Of a stretch of DNA of 64,000 nt, positions 8,228 through 17,427 are shown piece after piece. This stretch comes from Streptomyces luteolus. Lineage in GTDB: Bacteria; Actinomycetota; Actinomycetes; Streptomycetales; Streptomycetaceae. The DNA lies in the NCBI RefSeq assembly GCF_029968015.1, contig NZ_JASCIS010000015.1, positions 123,193-187,192 on the forward strand. The letters run 5' to 3'. A program made the translations under genes and the position numbers. Numbering within the stretch: the stretch's first letter is position 1; every line of letters starts with the position of its first letter. Below the pieces are notes generated by a model. It worked only from the letters and a program-made list of their open reading frames with translations, searched no databases and was not told where the DNA came from.

Positions 8228-8263
8228 AAATGCCCGCGCAGCTCCCCAGCTGCGCGGGCATTT
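8228..8263. terminator. Perfect 16-bp stem, bidirectional terminator
   Basis: 8228-8243 pairs fully with 8248-8263 around a CCCC loop. The stem ends in AAA/TTT, so it can serve either direction. It separates the 68-aa membrane protein gene from the phosphotransferase gene, both on the minus strand. Confidence 0.85.
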
Positions 8264-8350
8264 CGGTGCCGTCCGCCGCACCCCCGTCCCCACGGGGTTT
8301 CATGGCCGGATGTCCCCGCCCGGACCGCTCTTCCGGGCCTGGGGTGCCGC

Positions 8351-8557
8351 TCAGCGCCCCAGCATCACGCCCACGGACGACGCTTGTGTGACCACTGCTT
8401 CCCAGCCGCCGAAGACGACTACGAGCAGGGCCGCCAGGGGAAGCACCATGGCCGTCGCCACCAAGGGGTGACGGGTGCCGGAACGGCGGCCGCCGAACGC
8501 GGCGTAAGCCCTGCGTCCCTGCGTGCGGAGGACTGTCCGCGCTGCCGTGTCCGCCAT
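8351..8557 (-). CDS. Small membrane protein (68 aa)
   Basis: A basic N-terminus (about 1-33, rich in Arg) precedes one hydrophobic helix (about 34-52, VATAMVLPLAALLVVVFGG) and a short tail. The ATG at 8557 has a GGAGAGGG site 4-6 nt upstream, which supports translation. No family is recognised. The downstream terminator at 8228 suggests a monocistronic unit. Confidence 0.65.
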   Translation of the reverse strand: MADTAARTVLRTQGRRAYAAFGGRRSGTRHPLVATAMVLPLAALLVVVFGGWEAVVTQASSVGVMLGR

Positions 8558-8750
8558 GGTCCCTCTCCTGTCGTCTCTGACAGCGGCGGGTGCTTGACCT
8601 CGGGGGACGAGTGCTGCACCCGCCGCTTGACCTCAAATCTAGGGGCGGGCGCGGGCCGTGGCGTCATGCCCTCGTACCGATTGGCGGGCCTCCCGCAGGA
8701 TGACCCGGAGACGTGATTCGTACTCCCCTGGGTGGAGATGGGGGAGACGC

Positions 8751-8792
8751 CCCCTAGGGACCCCAGGGACCCCAGGGACCCTAGGGCCTGGG
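8751..8792. repeat. Short GGACCCCAG tandem repeat
   Basis: Three or more copies of a 9-10-bp unit (consensus GACCCCAGG) flanked by CCTAGGG on both sides. It lies immediately downstream of, and slightly overlaps, the stop of the 89-aa gene. The rest of the 8558-8780 gap shows only a repeated GCTTGACCTC motif. Confidence 0.7.
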
Positions 8793-9050
8793 GGCTTCAC
8801 GGAGGGGGCGGCCGCCTTCGGTCTCGGATCCGTGCTCGCGCGGGACGGGTTGCTCGACGAGGGCGAGAACGCGGGCCGCCATGAAGCGGGCCGTGCGCAC
8901 CGCGGTGCCGTTGCGCGTGACTTCGCTCACTTCCACCACTCCCCTGCGGACGCTGGTCTCCACCCGGCGGCCGGCCCGGGCGGCCACCACCTCGTACGTC
9001 CTTGTCGTGTCGCCGGCGTCCACCACTATCTCGACCCGGTCACCCTTCAT
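8781..9050 (-). CDS. Hypothetical protein (89 aa)
   Basis: Beginning MKGDRVEIVVDAGD, this small protein alternates short strands (EIVVDAGDTTRTYEVV, RRVETSVRRGVVEVSEVT) with a helical FMAARVLALVEQ segment and a polar tail. It looks like a small beta-barrel-type domain. A GGGGGA ribosome site 8 nt before ATG 9050 fixes the start. It is divergent from the downstream Ser/Thr kinase across 218 bp. Function unknown. Confidence 0.7.
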   Translation of the reverse strand: MKGDRVEIVVDAGDTTRTYEVVAARAGRRVETSVRRGVVEVSEVTRNGTAVRTARFMAARVLALVEQPVPREHGSETEGGRPLREAPRP

Positions 9051-9268
9051 GGCGTCAATCCCCCTTGTGCGACGGTGCGTTGAGGTCCGCCGGGGGTCCA
9101 ACTACCCCGGCGGCCAACTCTCCTGACCACGCTTCGATTTTCCCATCCGGCACTGACAATCGACCCGGCCGCGAAGGCGCGGCCTATGAGCGCACGCGGG
9201 CGCGGAAACGTAAGCTGTGGCACGTCAATTGGTCAGGGCAACAGGGCGACGAGGCGGCAGGGATTCGG

Positions 9269-10621
9269 ATGGCGATGATGCGGCTCCGGCGCGAGGATCC
9301 GCGTGTCGTCGGCTCGTTCCGGCTGCACCGGCGGCTCGGCGCGGGCGGCATGGGCGTCGTCTACCTCGGCTCCGACCGGCGCGGCCAGCGGGTCGCCCTG
9401 AAGGTGATCCGGCCCGATCTGGCCGAGGACCAGGAGTTCCGGTCGCGGTTCGCGCGCGAGGTGTCCGCCGCGCGCCGGATCAGGGGCGGCTGTACGGCCC
9501 GTCTGGTCGCCGCCGACCTGGAGGCGGACCGCCCGTGGTTCGCGACGCAGTACGTACCGGGGCCCTCGCTGCACGACAAGGTCGCGGAGGAAGGCCCGTT
9601 GACCGCCGCCGAGGTGGCGGCCGTGGGCTCCGCGCTCTCCGAGGGCCTGGTCGCGGTGCACGAGGCGGGGGTCGTCCACCGGGACCTCAAGCCGTCGAAC
9701 ATCCTGCTCTCGCCCAAGGGCCCGCGGATCATCGACTTCGGCATCGCCTGGGCGACGGGGGCCTCCACGCTCACCCATGTGGGCACGGCCGTCGGCTCGC
9801 CCGGCTTCCTCGCGCCCGAGCAGGTGCGCGGGGCCGCGGTGACCCCGGCGACGGACGTGTTCTCGCTGGGGGCGACGCTCGCGTACGCGGCGATGGGTGA
9901 CTCGCCCTTCGGGCACGGCAGTTCCGAGGTGATGCTGTACCGCGTGGTGCATGAGGAGGCGCAGCTGGCCGGGGTGCCGGACGCGCTTGCTCCGCTGGTG
10001 CGGGCCTGCCTCGCGAAGGATCCGGAGGAGCGGCCGAGCACGCTGCAACTCTCGCTGCGGCTCAAGGAGATCGCGGCCCGGGAGGTGCAGGGGCTCGGTG
10101 CCGTGGACGCGCGTCCGCCCGCGCCGCGCCGCTCCGCCGACCGTCCGGGCGAGCGGCCCGCGGAGCGTACCTCCGGTCGGCTGGCCGAGCAGCAGCGCCC
10201 GGACCGCGCCGCCGACCACGCCGCGCAGCGCACCCGGCGGGCGCCCACCACTCCCCCGCCGTCCCGGACCAACGGTTCGCGCGCGGGCCGGGGCCCGGCG
10301 CCCTCGCGGACGGGTGCGCGGTCCGGGAGCAGGCCCGCGCCGCGCAGCAACGGCGGGCGTACGGCGCCGCCGCGCACCACGGGGACCGGGCGCCGCGGCC
10401 CCGCCAACCCGCGGCTGCTGCGGCAGCGGCTGATCGTGTTCGTGGTCGTGACGCTCCTGGTCGCCCTGGGCATCGCGGCGGCACAGGGCTGCCAGGGGCC
10501 CGCGCAGGGGTTGCCGCGGCTCTCCCTCCAGGACGGTCCGGGTGCACGGGACGGCGTCCCGCAGCGGGTGAAGCCCGGAGCCCCGACGGAGCGTGCCGCG
10601 GCCGTAGGGTCAGGCCGCTAG
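9269..10621 (+). CDS. Membrane-anchored Ser/Thr protein kinase
   Basis: A 450-residue Hanks-type kinase. The glycine loop GAGGMG is at 24-29, the ATP lysine at 45 (VALKVI), the catalytic HRDLKPSN with Asp139, DFG at 156-158, and the GSPGFLAPEQ activation-loop end at about 176-185. A long basic, Arg/Pro-rich linker (about 285-390) leads to one transmembrane helix (about 396-417) and a short outer tail with one Cys. There is no PASTA or other sensor domain, so ligand sensing is not evident. It starts at ATG 9269 with an AGGGA site. Two further in-frame ATGs follow closely. Confidence 0.9.
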   Translation: MAMMRLRREDPRVVGSFRLHRRLGAGGMGVVYLGSDRRGQRVALKVIRPDLAEDQEFRSRFAREVSAARRIRGGCTARLVAADLEADRPWFATQYVPGPSLHDKVAEEGPLTAAEVAAVGSALSEGLVAVHEAGVVHRDLKPSNILLSPKGPRIIDFGIAWATGASTLTHVGTAVGSPGFLAPEQVRGAAVTPATDVFSLGATLAYAAMGDSPFGHGSSEVMLYRVVHEEAQLAGVPDALAPLVRACLAKDPEERPSTLQLSLRLKEIAAREVQGLGAVDARPPAPRRSADRPGERPAERTSGRLAEQQRPDRAADHAAQRTRRAPTTPPPSRTNGSRAGRGPAPSRTGARSGSRPAPRSNGGRTAPPRTTGTGRRGPANPRLLRQRLIVFVVVTLLVALGIAAAQGCQGPAQGLPRLSLQDGPGARDGVPQRVKPGAPTERAAAVGSGR

Positions 10622-11002
10622 GCCCGTCTCCCCGATCTTTGCGGGACGCTGGTCCGTGACGAACGGGGCGTATCCGACCGGGACTTCGGTCACCTGCAGC
10701 TGCGAGAAGAGCAGCGTGATCCGGTGGGCGTCGGTCTCGATGCACACCTCGTGGAAGTCGATCCCCAGCGCCTGCGACCAGCGGCGTGTGACCTCCGACT
10801 CGGGAAGCAGGCGCGCGCCGGGGTACAGGCTGTGGCAGTTCACGCCCCAGACGTATCCGTCGAGGTCAGCGGCGCTCTTGTGGTCGGTGAGCCGGTCGTC
10901 CGGGGACGCCTGGCACGGATCTCGCCGCACGCCCGAATCACCCAAGTAAGTCCAGCACGAGGGCGATCCCGCGCGCGCCGATGCACCCTCCCCCAAGCTC
11001 AC
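10610..11002 (-). CDS. Hypothetical protein (up to 130 aa)
   Basis: The frame reads DLDGYVWGVNCHSLYPGARL, then a helical EVTRRWSQALGIDFHEV and a strand-rich end (TLLFSQLQVTEVPVGYAPF). Composition looks like a folded domain, but I recognise no family. It overlaps the 3' end of the kinase by 12 nt in convergent orientation. The start is uncertain: the first 28 residues look non-coding, and GTG at about 10930 could be the true start. Confidence 0.45.
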   Translation of the reverse strand: MSLGEGASARAGSPSCWTYLGDSGVRRDPCQASPDDRLTDHKSAADLDGYVWGVNCHSLYPGARLLPESEVTRRWSQALGIDFHEVCIETDAHRITLLFSQLQVTEVPVGYAPFVTDQRPAKIGETGLAA

Positions 11003-11050
11003 GGCTCCTCCCCCAGATCCGCGAAGATCAGGGAGACGGGCCCAGGGGCC

Positions 11051-11869
11051 TCAGTTCTCGGGTCGGCCCGTCGTCACCGCGTAGAACGCGACCGCCGCCG
11101 CCGCGCCCACGTTGAGGGAGTCGACGTCGTGGGCCATCGGGATGCGGACCCATTCGTCGGCGGCGACCAGGGCCTGGGTGGAGAGGCCGTCGCCCTCCGC
11201 GCCGAGCATCAGGGCCACCCGGTCCATGCGGTGCGGGGCCAGGTCGTCGAGGGTCGAGGCCTTCTCGTCCGGGGTGAGGGCGAGCAGCTTGAAGCCCGCC
11301 TCGCGGACGGACTCCAGGCTCTTCGGCCAGGCTTCGAGCCGTGCGTACGGGACCGAGAAGACCGCGCCCATCGAGACCTTGACGGAGCGGCGGTACAGCG
11401 GGTCGGCGCAGTCCGGGGAGAGCAGGACCGCGTCGATGCCGAGGGCGGCGGCGCTGCGGAAGATCGCGCCGATGTTGGTGTGGTCGTTGACCGCCTCCAT
11501 GACGGCCACGCGCCGTGCGCCGGCGAGGAGTTCGGCGGCGGTCGGCAGCGGCTTGCGCTGCATCGAGGCGAGGGCGCCGCGGTGCACGTGGTAGCCGGTG
11601 ACGCGCTCGGCGAGGTCCGGGCTGACCGCGTACACGGGCGCCGGTACCTCGTCGATGACGTCGCGCATCACGTCGACCCACTTGGACGAGAGCAGCATGG
11701 AGCGCATCTCGTAACCGGCGTGCCGGGCGCGCCGGATGACCTTCTCGCCCTCGGCGATGAAGAGGCCCTCGACGGGTTCGCGTCGGCGGCGCAGCTCCAC
11801 GTCGGTCAGGCCGATGTAGTCGCTCAGGCGCGGGTCGTCGGGGTCGTCGACGGTGATGAGATCAGCCAC
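11051..11869 (-). CDS. SpoU/TrmH-family RNA 2'-O-methyltransferase
   Basis: A 272-residue SPOUT enzyme. An N-terminal substrate-binding region (about 1-105, with EGLFIAEGEKVIRRA) is followed by the knotted catalytic domain with the three motifs: NIGAIFRSAAALGIDAVLLS, ALMLGAEGDGLS, and IPMAHDVDSLNVGAAAAVAFY. It should methylate a ribose 2'-hydroxyl in rRNA or tRNA using SAM. The site cannot be told from sequence. It begins at GTG 11869. Resistance-type methylation (thiostrepton) is a less likely alternative. Confidence 0.9.
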   Translation of the reverse strand: MADLITVDDPDDPRLSDYIGLTDVELRRRREPVEGLFIAEGEKVIRRARHAGYEMRSMLLSSKWVDVMRDVIDEVPAPVYAVSPDLAERVTGYHVHRGALASMQRKPLPTAAELLAGARRVAVMEAVNDHTNIGAIFRSAAALGIDAVLLSPDCADPLYRRSVKVSMGAVFSVPYARLEAWPKSLESVREAGFKLLALTPDEKASTLDDLAPHRMDRVALMLGAEGDGLSTQALVAADEWVRIPMAHDVDSLNVGAAAAVAFYAVTTGRPEN

Positions 11870-11966
11870 AGGGTGATACTGCCTTGTCCAAGGGGTGGTG
11901 CCAACGGCTCGGGAGAAGAGAGTTACCCGAGGTTACGGTTCGATGGTCGCAGAGGTGCCGGGTGCG

Positions 11967-13196
11967 TCATGCCTCGGGCTTCGACGAGACACCGACGCCC
12001 ACGACCTCGCCGATCACGATGACCGCGGGCGGGCGCACGTCCTCGGCGGTGACCCTCGCGCCGACCGTGGCCAGGGTGGCGTCGACGCGGCGCTGGGTCG
12101 CGGTCGTGCCCTCCTGGACGAGGGCGACGGGGGTCTCGGGGGCGCGGCCGTTGGCGATCAGGGCCTCGGCGATCTTGCCGATCTTGTCGACTCCCATCAG
12201 GACGACGAGGGTGCCGCGCAGCCGGGCGAGCGCCGCCCAGTCGACCAGGGAACGCTCGTCGTCGGGCGCCACGTGCCCGCTGACCACGGTGAACTCGTGC
12301 GCGACGCCGCGGTGCGTGACCGGGATGCCCGCCGCGCCCGGCACGCTGATGGAGCTGGAGATGCCCGGCACGACGGTGCAGGCGATGCCCGCCTCGGCCA
12401 GCGCCTGCGCCTCCTCCATGCCGCGCCCGAACACGAACGGGTCGCCGCCCTTCAGACGTACGACGGACTTGCCGGCCTTGGCGTGCTCGATCAGCGCGTT
12501 GTTGATCGCCTCCTGCGCCATGAACCGGCCGTACGGGATCTTCGCCGCGTCGATCACCTCGACGTGCGGCGGGAGTTCGTTGAGGAGGTCGCGCGGGCCG
12601 AGCCGGTCGGCGATGACAACGTCGGCCTGGGCGAGCAGGCGGCGGCCGCGGACCGTGATCAGGTCCGGGTCGCCGGGCCCGCCGCCGACGAGGGCGACGC
12701 TCGGGGTCTGCGGACGGTGGTGCGGGGCGACGAGCGTGCCGTCGCGCAGACCCTCGACGACGGTGTCGCGGATGGCGGCGGTGCGGCGCGGGTCCGGGGA
12801 GTCGCCGAGGACGGCCACGGTGACGCCGTCGGAGTGGCCCGTCGCCGGGGTCCAGGCGGTGGCGGCGGTGGCGTCGTCGGAGCGTACGCACCAGACGCGG
12901 CCCGCCTCGCCCTCCGCGGACGCGGCCTCGTTGGCGGCGTGGTCGCTGGTGGCGATCAGGGCGTACCAGGTGTCGGCGAGGTCGCCCGCCGCGTAGGTCC
13001 TGCGGTGCCAGGTGATCTCGCCGGAGTCGGCCATCGCCTCGACCGAGGGCGTCGCGGACGGCGACACGAGGTGGACGTCGGCGCCCGCAGCGATCAGGGC
13101 CGGGAGGCGGCGCTGGGCGACCGAGCCGCCGCCGAGTACGACCACGCGGCGGCCGGAGAGGCGGAGTCCTACGGGGTAGGCGGGGTGTTCAGCCAT
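11967..13196 (-). CDS. cobA: Uroporphyrinogen-III C-methyltransferase with siroheme-synthase N-domain
   Basis: A 409-residue fusion. Residues 10-155 form a CysG/Met8-like NAD-binding domain (RRVVVLGGGSVAQRR), which dehydrogenates precorrin-2. Residues 165-400 form the SUMT methylase, with GGGPGDPDLIT, the YGRFMAQEAINN segment, VRLKGGDPFVFGRG, and PGISSSISVPGAAGIPVTHRG. It makes precorrin-2 for both B12 and siroheme. The precise symbol (cobA or cysG) is a naming choice. It starts at ATG 13196 with a GGAG site. It is next to other B12 genes on the same strand, separated by 234 bp that carry a terminator-like repeat. Confidence 0.92.
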   Translation of the reverse strand: MAEHPAYPVGLRLSGRRVVVLGGGSVAQRRLPALIAAGADVHLVSPSATPSVEAMADSGEITWHRRTYAAGDLADTWYALIATSDHAANEAASAEGEAGRVWCVRSDDATAATAWTPATGHSDGVTVAVLGDSPDPRRTAAIRDTVVEGLRDGTLVAPHHRPQTPSVALVGGGPGDPDLITVRGRRLLAQADVVIADRLGPRDLLNELPPHVEVIDAAKIPYGRFMAQEAINNALIEHAKAGKSVVRLKGGDPFVFGRGMEEAQALAEAGIACTVVPGISSSISVPGAAGIPVTHRGVAHEFTVVSGHVAPDDERSLVDWAALARLRGTLVVLMGVDKIGKIAEALIANGRAPETPVALVQEGTTATQRRVDATLATVGARVTAEDVRPPAVIVIGEVVGVGVSSKPEA

Positions 13197-13350
13197 GTGC
13201 TGTACGGCTCCTCGTGCGGGGCGCTGCGCTTCGCTGCGACGGTGGAGCGGAGCTTTGACATGCGGATCTTCTGGTGCGTTCACTCTACGGCTCGGTGGGG
13301 GCGGGGGGTTCTTTCCCCCTCCCCGCCCCTTCCCCGAAAGCCTGCGGCGC

Positions 13351-13406
13351 TTCGGGGGCCAGCCCCCGGACCCCCGCTCCTCAAACGCCGGAGGGGCTGA
13401 ATTTGC
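13351..13406 (-). repeat. Dispersed terminator-like palindromic element, copy A
   Basis: On the minus strand it reads CAGCCCCTCCGGCGTTTGAG, then GAGCGGGGG and a GC-rich hairpin of GGGGGCTGG/CCCCCGAA type. It lies about 25 nt beyond the stop of the BluB-CobT gene, in its sense orientation. Related copies are at 28832 and 55343. Confidence 0.8.
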
Positions 13407-13430
13407 GGGCGGGGCTGAATTCCAACGGCT

Positions 13431-16400
13431 TTACTTCTCGGTGACGCCCGCCGAGTCGAACGTAGCCACCTCGTGCATGGCGCGGGCCGCCGACTGGACC
13501 ACCGGGAGCGCGAGCAGCGCGCCGGTGCCCTCGCCGAGGCGCAGGTCGAGGTCGACGAGCGGGCGCAGGCCCAGCTTGTTGAGGGCCGCGACATGGCCGG
13601 GCTCGGCGCTGCGGTGACCGGCGATGCAGGCGGCGAGGACCTCGGGCGCGACGGCGCGGGCGACCAGGGCGGCCGCACCGGCGCTCACACCGTCGAGGAT
13701 CACCGGGGTGCGCAGCGAGGCGCCGCCCAGCAACAGCCCGACCATGGCCGCGTGTTCGAGGCCGCCGACAGCCGCGAGGACGCCGATCGGGTCGGCCGGA
13801 TCGGGCTGGTGCAGCTCCAGGGCCCGGCGTACGACATCGGTCTTGCGGGCCAGCGTCTCGTCGTTGACGCCGGTGCCGCGGCCGGTCACCTCGGCCGGGT
13901 CGGCGCCCGTGAACACGGAGATCAGGGCGGCGGACGCGGTGGTGTTGGCGATGCCCATCTCGCCGGTGAGCAGTGCCTTGTTGCCGGCGGCCACGAGGTC
14001 GCGGGCGGTGTCGATACCGACCTCGATGGCCTCCTTGACCTCCTCGCGGGTGAGCGCGGGGCCCGTCGTCATGTCGGCGGTGCCGGCGCGGACCTTGCGC
14101 GGCAGCAGGCCGGGCGTCGCGGGCAGGTCGGAGGCGACGCCCACGTCGACGATGCAGACCTCGGCGCCCACCTGGTTGGCGAACGCGTTGCAGACCGCGC
14201 CGCCGCCGAGGAAGTTGGCCACCATCTGGCCGGTGACCTCCTGCGGCCAGGGGGTGACGCCCTGGGCGTGCACGCCGTGGTCACCCGCGAAGATCGCCAC
14301 CGCTGCGGGCTCCGGGATGGGCGGCGGGCACATCCGGGAGAGCCCGGCCAGCTGCGCGGAGATGATCTCCAGCATGCCGAGGGCGCCCGCGGGCTTCGTC
14401 ATCCGCTTCTGCCGCTCCCACGCCTCACCGAGCGCCTTGGCGTCGAGGGGGCGGATGTTGGCGACGGTCTCGGCGAGCAGGTCGTGCGGCTCCTCGCCGG
14501 GCAGGGCGCGGCGGCCGTACGTCTCCTCGTGCACGACCCAGGACAGCGGGCGGCGCTTGGACCAGCCGGCCTGCATCAACTCGGGCTCGTCCGGGAACTC
14601 GTCGACGTATCCGACGCACAAGTACGCGACGACTTCGAGGTGTTCGGGCAGCCCGAGCGTACGGACCATCTCGCGCTCGTCGAAGAAGCTGACCCAGCCG
14701 ACGCCGAGGCCCTCGGCGCGGGCCGCGAGCCACAGGTTCTCGACGGCGAGCGCGGAGGAATACGGGGCCATCTGCGGCTGGGTGTGCCGGCCGAGGGTGT
14801 GGCGGCCGCCGCGGGTGGGGTCGGCGGTGACGACGATGTTCACCGGGGTGTCGAGGATGGCCTCGATCTTCAGTTCCTTGAACTGCTTGGCCCGGCCCTT
14901 GGGGAGCGACTTCGCGTACGCGTCCTTCTGCCGCATGGCCAGTTCGTGCATCGTGCGCCGCGTTTCGGCGGAGCGGATGACGACGAAGTCCCAGGGCTGC
15001 GAGTGGCCGACGGACGGCGCCGTGTGGGCGGCCTCCAGGACGCGGAGCAGCACGTCGTGCGGGATCGGGTCGCTGCGGAAGCCGTTGCGGATGTCGCGCC
15101 GCTCACGCATCACGCGCAGGACGGCCTCGCGCTCGGCGTCGTCGTAGGCGGGAGCGGGGGCGGCCGCGGGGATCTCGGCGGAGGGCGCCTCCGGGGCGGG
15201 GGTGCTCCCCTCAGCGGCGGCTTCGGCCTCTTCGGCCTCTTCGCCCTGCTCGCCCTCCGCGGTCTGCTCGCCCTCCGCGGACTGCTCGGTCTGCTCGGTC
15301 TGCTCGGTCGGGTGGATTTCCTCGGCCGCGGCCACGGCCACTGGCGCCGGTTCGGTGGCCTCTGCCTCCGGGGCTTCCGCGGGTACGGGCTCAGCGACGG
15401 CGTCGTCGGCCTCGGTGACCTCGACGAGTTCGTTGATGTCCGTGGCCTCGGGCGCTTCGGTCAGCTGGACGGGCTCGGGGGCGGGGGCCTGCTCGGGCTC
15501 GGGCTCGGGTGCGGCCTCGGGCTGCGGTTCGGCGGCGAGGGGCTGCGCCTCCGGTACGGGCTGCGCCTGCGGTACGGGCTGCGTCTGCTGCTCAGGGGCG
15601 GGTTCAGCCTCCGGCTCGGGGGCCTGGGGGGCGGGCTGCTCGGCCGGGGCCTCGGCAGCGGGCACCGCCTCGGCGGGCGCTGCGGCTTCCGCTTCCGGGG
15701 CGGGTGCGGGCTGTTCGACGGCCGTGGACTCGGTGGCGGGCTCGGTCTTGATCTCTGTCTCGGCTTCCGCTTCGTGCACGTGCTGGGGGGTGGCGGCGGC
15801 ATCCGGCGCCGCGTTCTCGCCGTCGCGGGGCGCGGGGACCTGAGAGGCCTCCTGCTCCTGCTGTACGGGCTCGGGCTGCTCCGGGGCCTCGTCCGCAGCC
15901 CGCTCCGGGTACTCCTCCTGCGGGATCCGCAGCGGCTGCGGCGGGGTCGGGGCGAGGTGCGGGGTGGACGGGATGGAGCCCTCCACCGGCACGAACTCGC
16001 CGACCGGCTGGGCCTCAACCGGCAGCTCGCCAGGCCCGGTTGAGGTCACCTGCGGGCCGACCGGGGCCACCGGGGCAGCCTCCGGGACGACCGTTTCTGC
16101 ACCCGGAACGGGTCCGTCCGCACCCGGCAGCGGCGCCCCGCCGTCGTGCGAGGCCTGCGGGACCTCCAGAGACTGCGGGACCTCCGAAGGCTGCGGGACC
16201 TGCGGAGACTGCGGGACCTGCGGAGGCTGCGGGGACCACGGCATGGCGCCCTGGAGCGGGATCTCCCCGAGCTGCGGCTCCTGCGGCACACCGTTCTCGG
16301 CGCGCGGCACGTCCAAGTACTCGGGACCGGCGAGGGTCTGCCCGGAGTCCCGCACCCGCACCGGGTGCGGCGGAGTGGCGGTGGCCGGGCCGCGGTCGGC

Positions 16401-17051
16401 GAGGGAGCGGACCGGGCTCGTGGTGGCGGCCGGGGCGGGCGGGCCCAGGTGCAGCGGGCGCCGACCGTGGCCGTTGGACTGCGCCGAAGCGGGCTGCTGT
16501 CCGCCATGCGTACCGCCGTGCTGCGAGGAGGCGGGGCCGGGCACCCGTACGTCCGCGAGGTTCACCGAACCGCTGTCGCGGCCGGACATCTCATGCGGAC
16601 CGGGCGCCTGCGCCTCGGCCTCCGGAGCCGCCGCCTCCTGCGGAACGGCCTGGTGCGCAACGTCCTGAGCGTCCGGCGCACGATGCTGCGCGTCCACCGC
16701 CACGGCCTGCTGCTCGTGCGGCGACTGCGGCGACTGCGGCGACTGCGAGGGCTGCTGTCCGCCCATCACCTGCGGAGCCTGCTCGTACGGGATCGACTCG
16801 GCCGGAGCCGCGGCCTGTTCGTACCCCGGAGTCCGAGGCTGGTCGAAGCCCGCGGCCTGCGGCGCGTAGCCGGGCTGGCCCTCGGTCCAGGCGCCCTGGG
16901 CGCCCGGCATGAAGAGCAGGTCGTCGTCCTCGGTGGTGGTGCCGGCGGGGTCGAGGTAGGTGTACGCGCCGGGTGCGGCAACGCCCGCCTGGTCCACCGC
17001 GCCCGCGCTCGAAGGCAGTCCCTCGCCCGGAACCTGGCCGGTGTCGGTCAT
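13431..17051 (-). CDS. cobT: BluB-CobT fusion with long disordered N-terminus
   Basis: A 1206-residue protein in three parts. Residues 1 to about 630 are low-complexity: first Gln/Pro/Ser-rich with PQ-type repeats, then Glu/Pro/Ala-rich and strongly acidic. Residues about 634-850 form a BluB nitroreductase-like domain (ERRDIRNGF, APSVGHSQPWDFVV), which breaks down FMN to 5,6-dimethylbenzimidazole. Residues about 855-1206 form CobT (AGDHGVHAQGVTPWPQEVT, catalytic Glu in LGEGTGALLAL), which attaches that base to nicotinate mononucleotide's ribose phosphate. The fusion joins making and activating the lower ligand of B12. ATG 17051 has a GAGGGG site. The role of the tail is unknown. Confidence 0.9.
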   Translation of the reverse strand: MTDTGQVPGEGLPSSAGAVDQAGVAAPGAYTYLDPAGTTTEDDDLLFMPGAQGAWTEGQPGYAPQAAGFDQPRTPGYEQAAAPAESIPYEQAPQVMGGQQPSQSPQSPQSPHEQQAVAVDAQHRAPDAQDVAHQAVPQEAAAPEAEAQAPGPHEMSGRDSGSVNLADVRVPGPASSQHGGTHGGQQPASAQSNGHGRRPLHLGPPAPAATTSPVRSLADRGPATATPPHPVRVRDSGQTLAGPEYLDVPRAENGVPQEPQLGEIPLQGAMPWSPQPPQVPQSPQVPQPSEVPQSLEVPQASHDGGAPLPGADGPVPGAETVVPEAAPVAPVGPQVTSTGPGELPVEAQPVGEFVPVEGSIPSTPHLAPTPPQPLRIPQEEYPERAADEAPEQPEPVQQEQEASQVPAPRDGENAAPDAAATPQHVHEAEAETEIKTEPATESTAVEQPAPAPEAEAAAPAEAVPAAEAPAEQPAPQAPEPEAEPAPEQQTQPVPQAQPVPEAQPLAAEPQPEAAPEPEPEQAPAPEPVQLTEAPEATDINELVEVTEADDAVAEPVPAEAPEAEATEPAPVAVAAAEEIHPTEQTEQTEQSAEGEQTAEGEQGEEAEEAEAAAEGSTPAPEAPSAEIPAAAPAPAYDDAEREAVLRVMRERRDIRNGFRSDPIPHDVLLRVLEAAHTAPSVGHSQPWDFVVIRSAETRRTMHELAMRQKDAYAKSLPKGRAKQFKELKIEAILDTPVNIVVTADPTRGGRHTLGRHTQPQMAPYSSALAVENLWLAARAEGLGVGWVSFFDEREMVRTLGLPEHLEVVAYLCVGYVDEFPDEPELMQAGWSKRRPLSWVVHEETYGRRALPGEEPHDLLAETVANIRPLDAKALGEAWERQKRMTKPAGALGMLEIISAQLAGLSRMCPPPIPEPAAVAIFAGDHGVHAQGVTPWPQEVTGQMVANFLGGGAVCNAFANQVGAEVCIVDVGVASDLPATPGLLPRKVRAGTADMTTGPALTREEVKEAIEVGIDTARDLVAAGNKALLTGEMGIANTTASAALISVFTGADPAEVTGRGTGVNDETLARKTDVVRRALELHQPDPADPIGVLAAVGGLEHAAMVGLLLGGASLRTPVILDGVSAGAAALVARAVAPEVLAACIAGHRSAEPGHVAALNKLGLRPLVDLDLRLGEGTGALLALPVVQSAARAMHEVATFDSAGVTEK

Positions 17052-17427
17052 GCGTACCCCTCGCCCATCGGTCGTTCTCCTTCGGCCGGCTCGCCCGTGG
17101 CGGCGGCAACCGCCCATGGACAAGAACGAGCGTGCGCGCCGCGCGGCACGGAACGGCCGCGTACCCACCCTTGGCGCAGAGGCGCCACAGGCATTCTCGC
17201 GGTCGGACCACCGCCGTGTCGCCAAGATCCGCCACGGCCCGCTGTGGACTACGCCACGTCGCGCGTCCTCCGATCCACGCCGTACCACACACGCCTCAAA
17301 CCGGGCACGTCTACCGGACATTGACGTACGAACCGACGAACGTCCGGGAGCGGTACAACGATCGGCCAGCCTACCGCGCGCGGCGGGGTCGCAAGGTCAC
17401 GGGGCGCGATACCACCCGGTGCCCTCG
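17052..17427. other. 376-bp gap between cobL and bluB-cobT; possible long leader
   Basis: No convincing gene. On the minus strand a TAGGCT hexamer (17368-17373) could be a -10, giving a leader of about 310 nt for the BluB-CobT gene, but a matching -35 at standard spacing is missing. I looked for a B12 box (AGCCAGGAGACC-like) on the minus strand and found none, so there is no recognisable cobalamin riboswitch. Confidence 0.4.

Noticed and set aside
9146..9268. N-terminal extension of the Ser/Thr kinase
   Set aside because: The frame is open upstream but has no ribosome site and the kinase domain starts right after ATG 9269.
13473..16043. An 856-codon plus-strand open frame
   Set aside because: It is antisense to the BluB-CobT gene and exists because the opposite strand is GC-rich with few stops; its Gly/Leu-rich sequence resembles no protein and mirrors the disordered Glu/Pro/Ala tail.
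17052..17427. Cobalamin riboswitch before bluB-cobT
   Set aside because: No B12-box sequence could be found on the minus strand.
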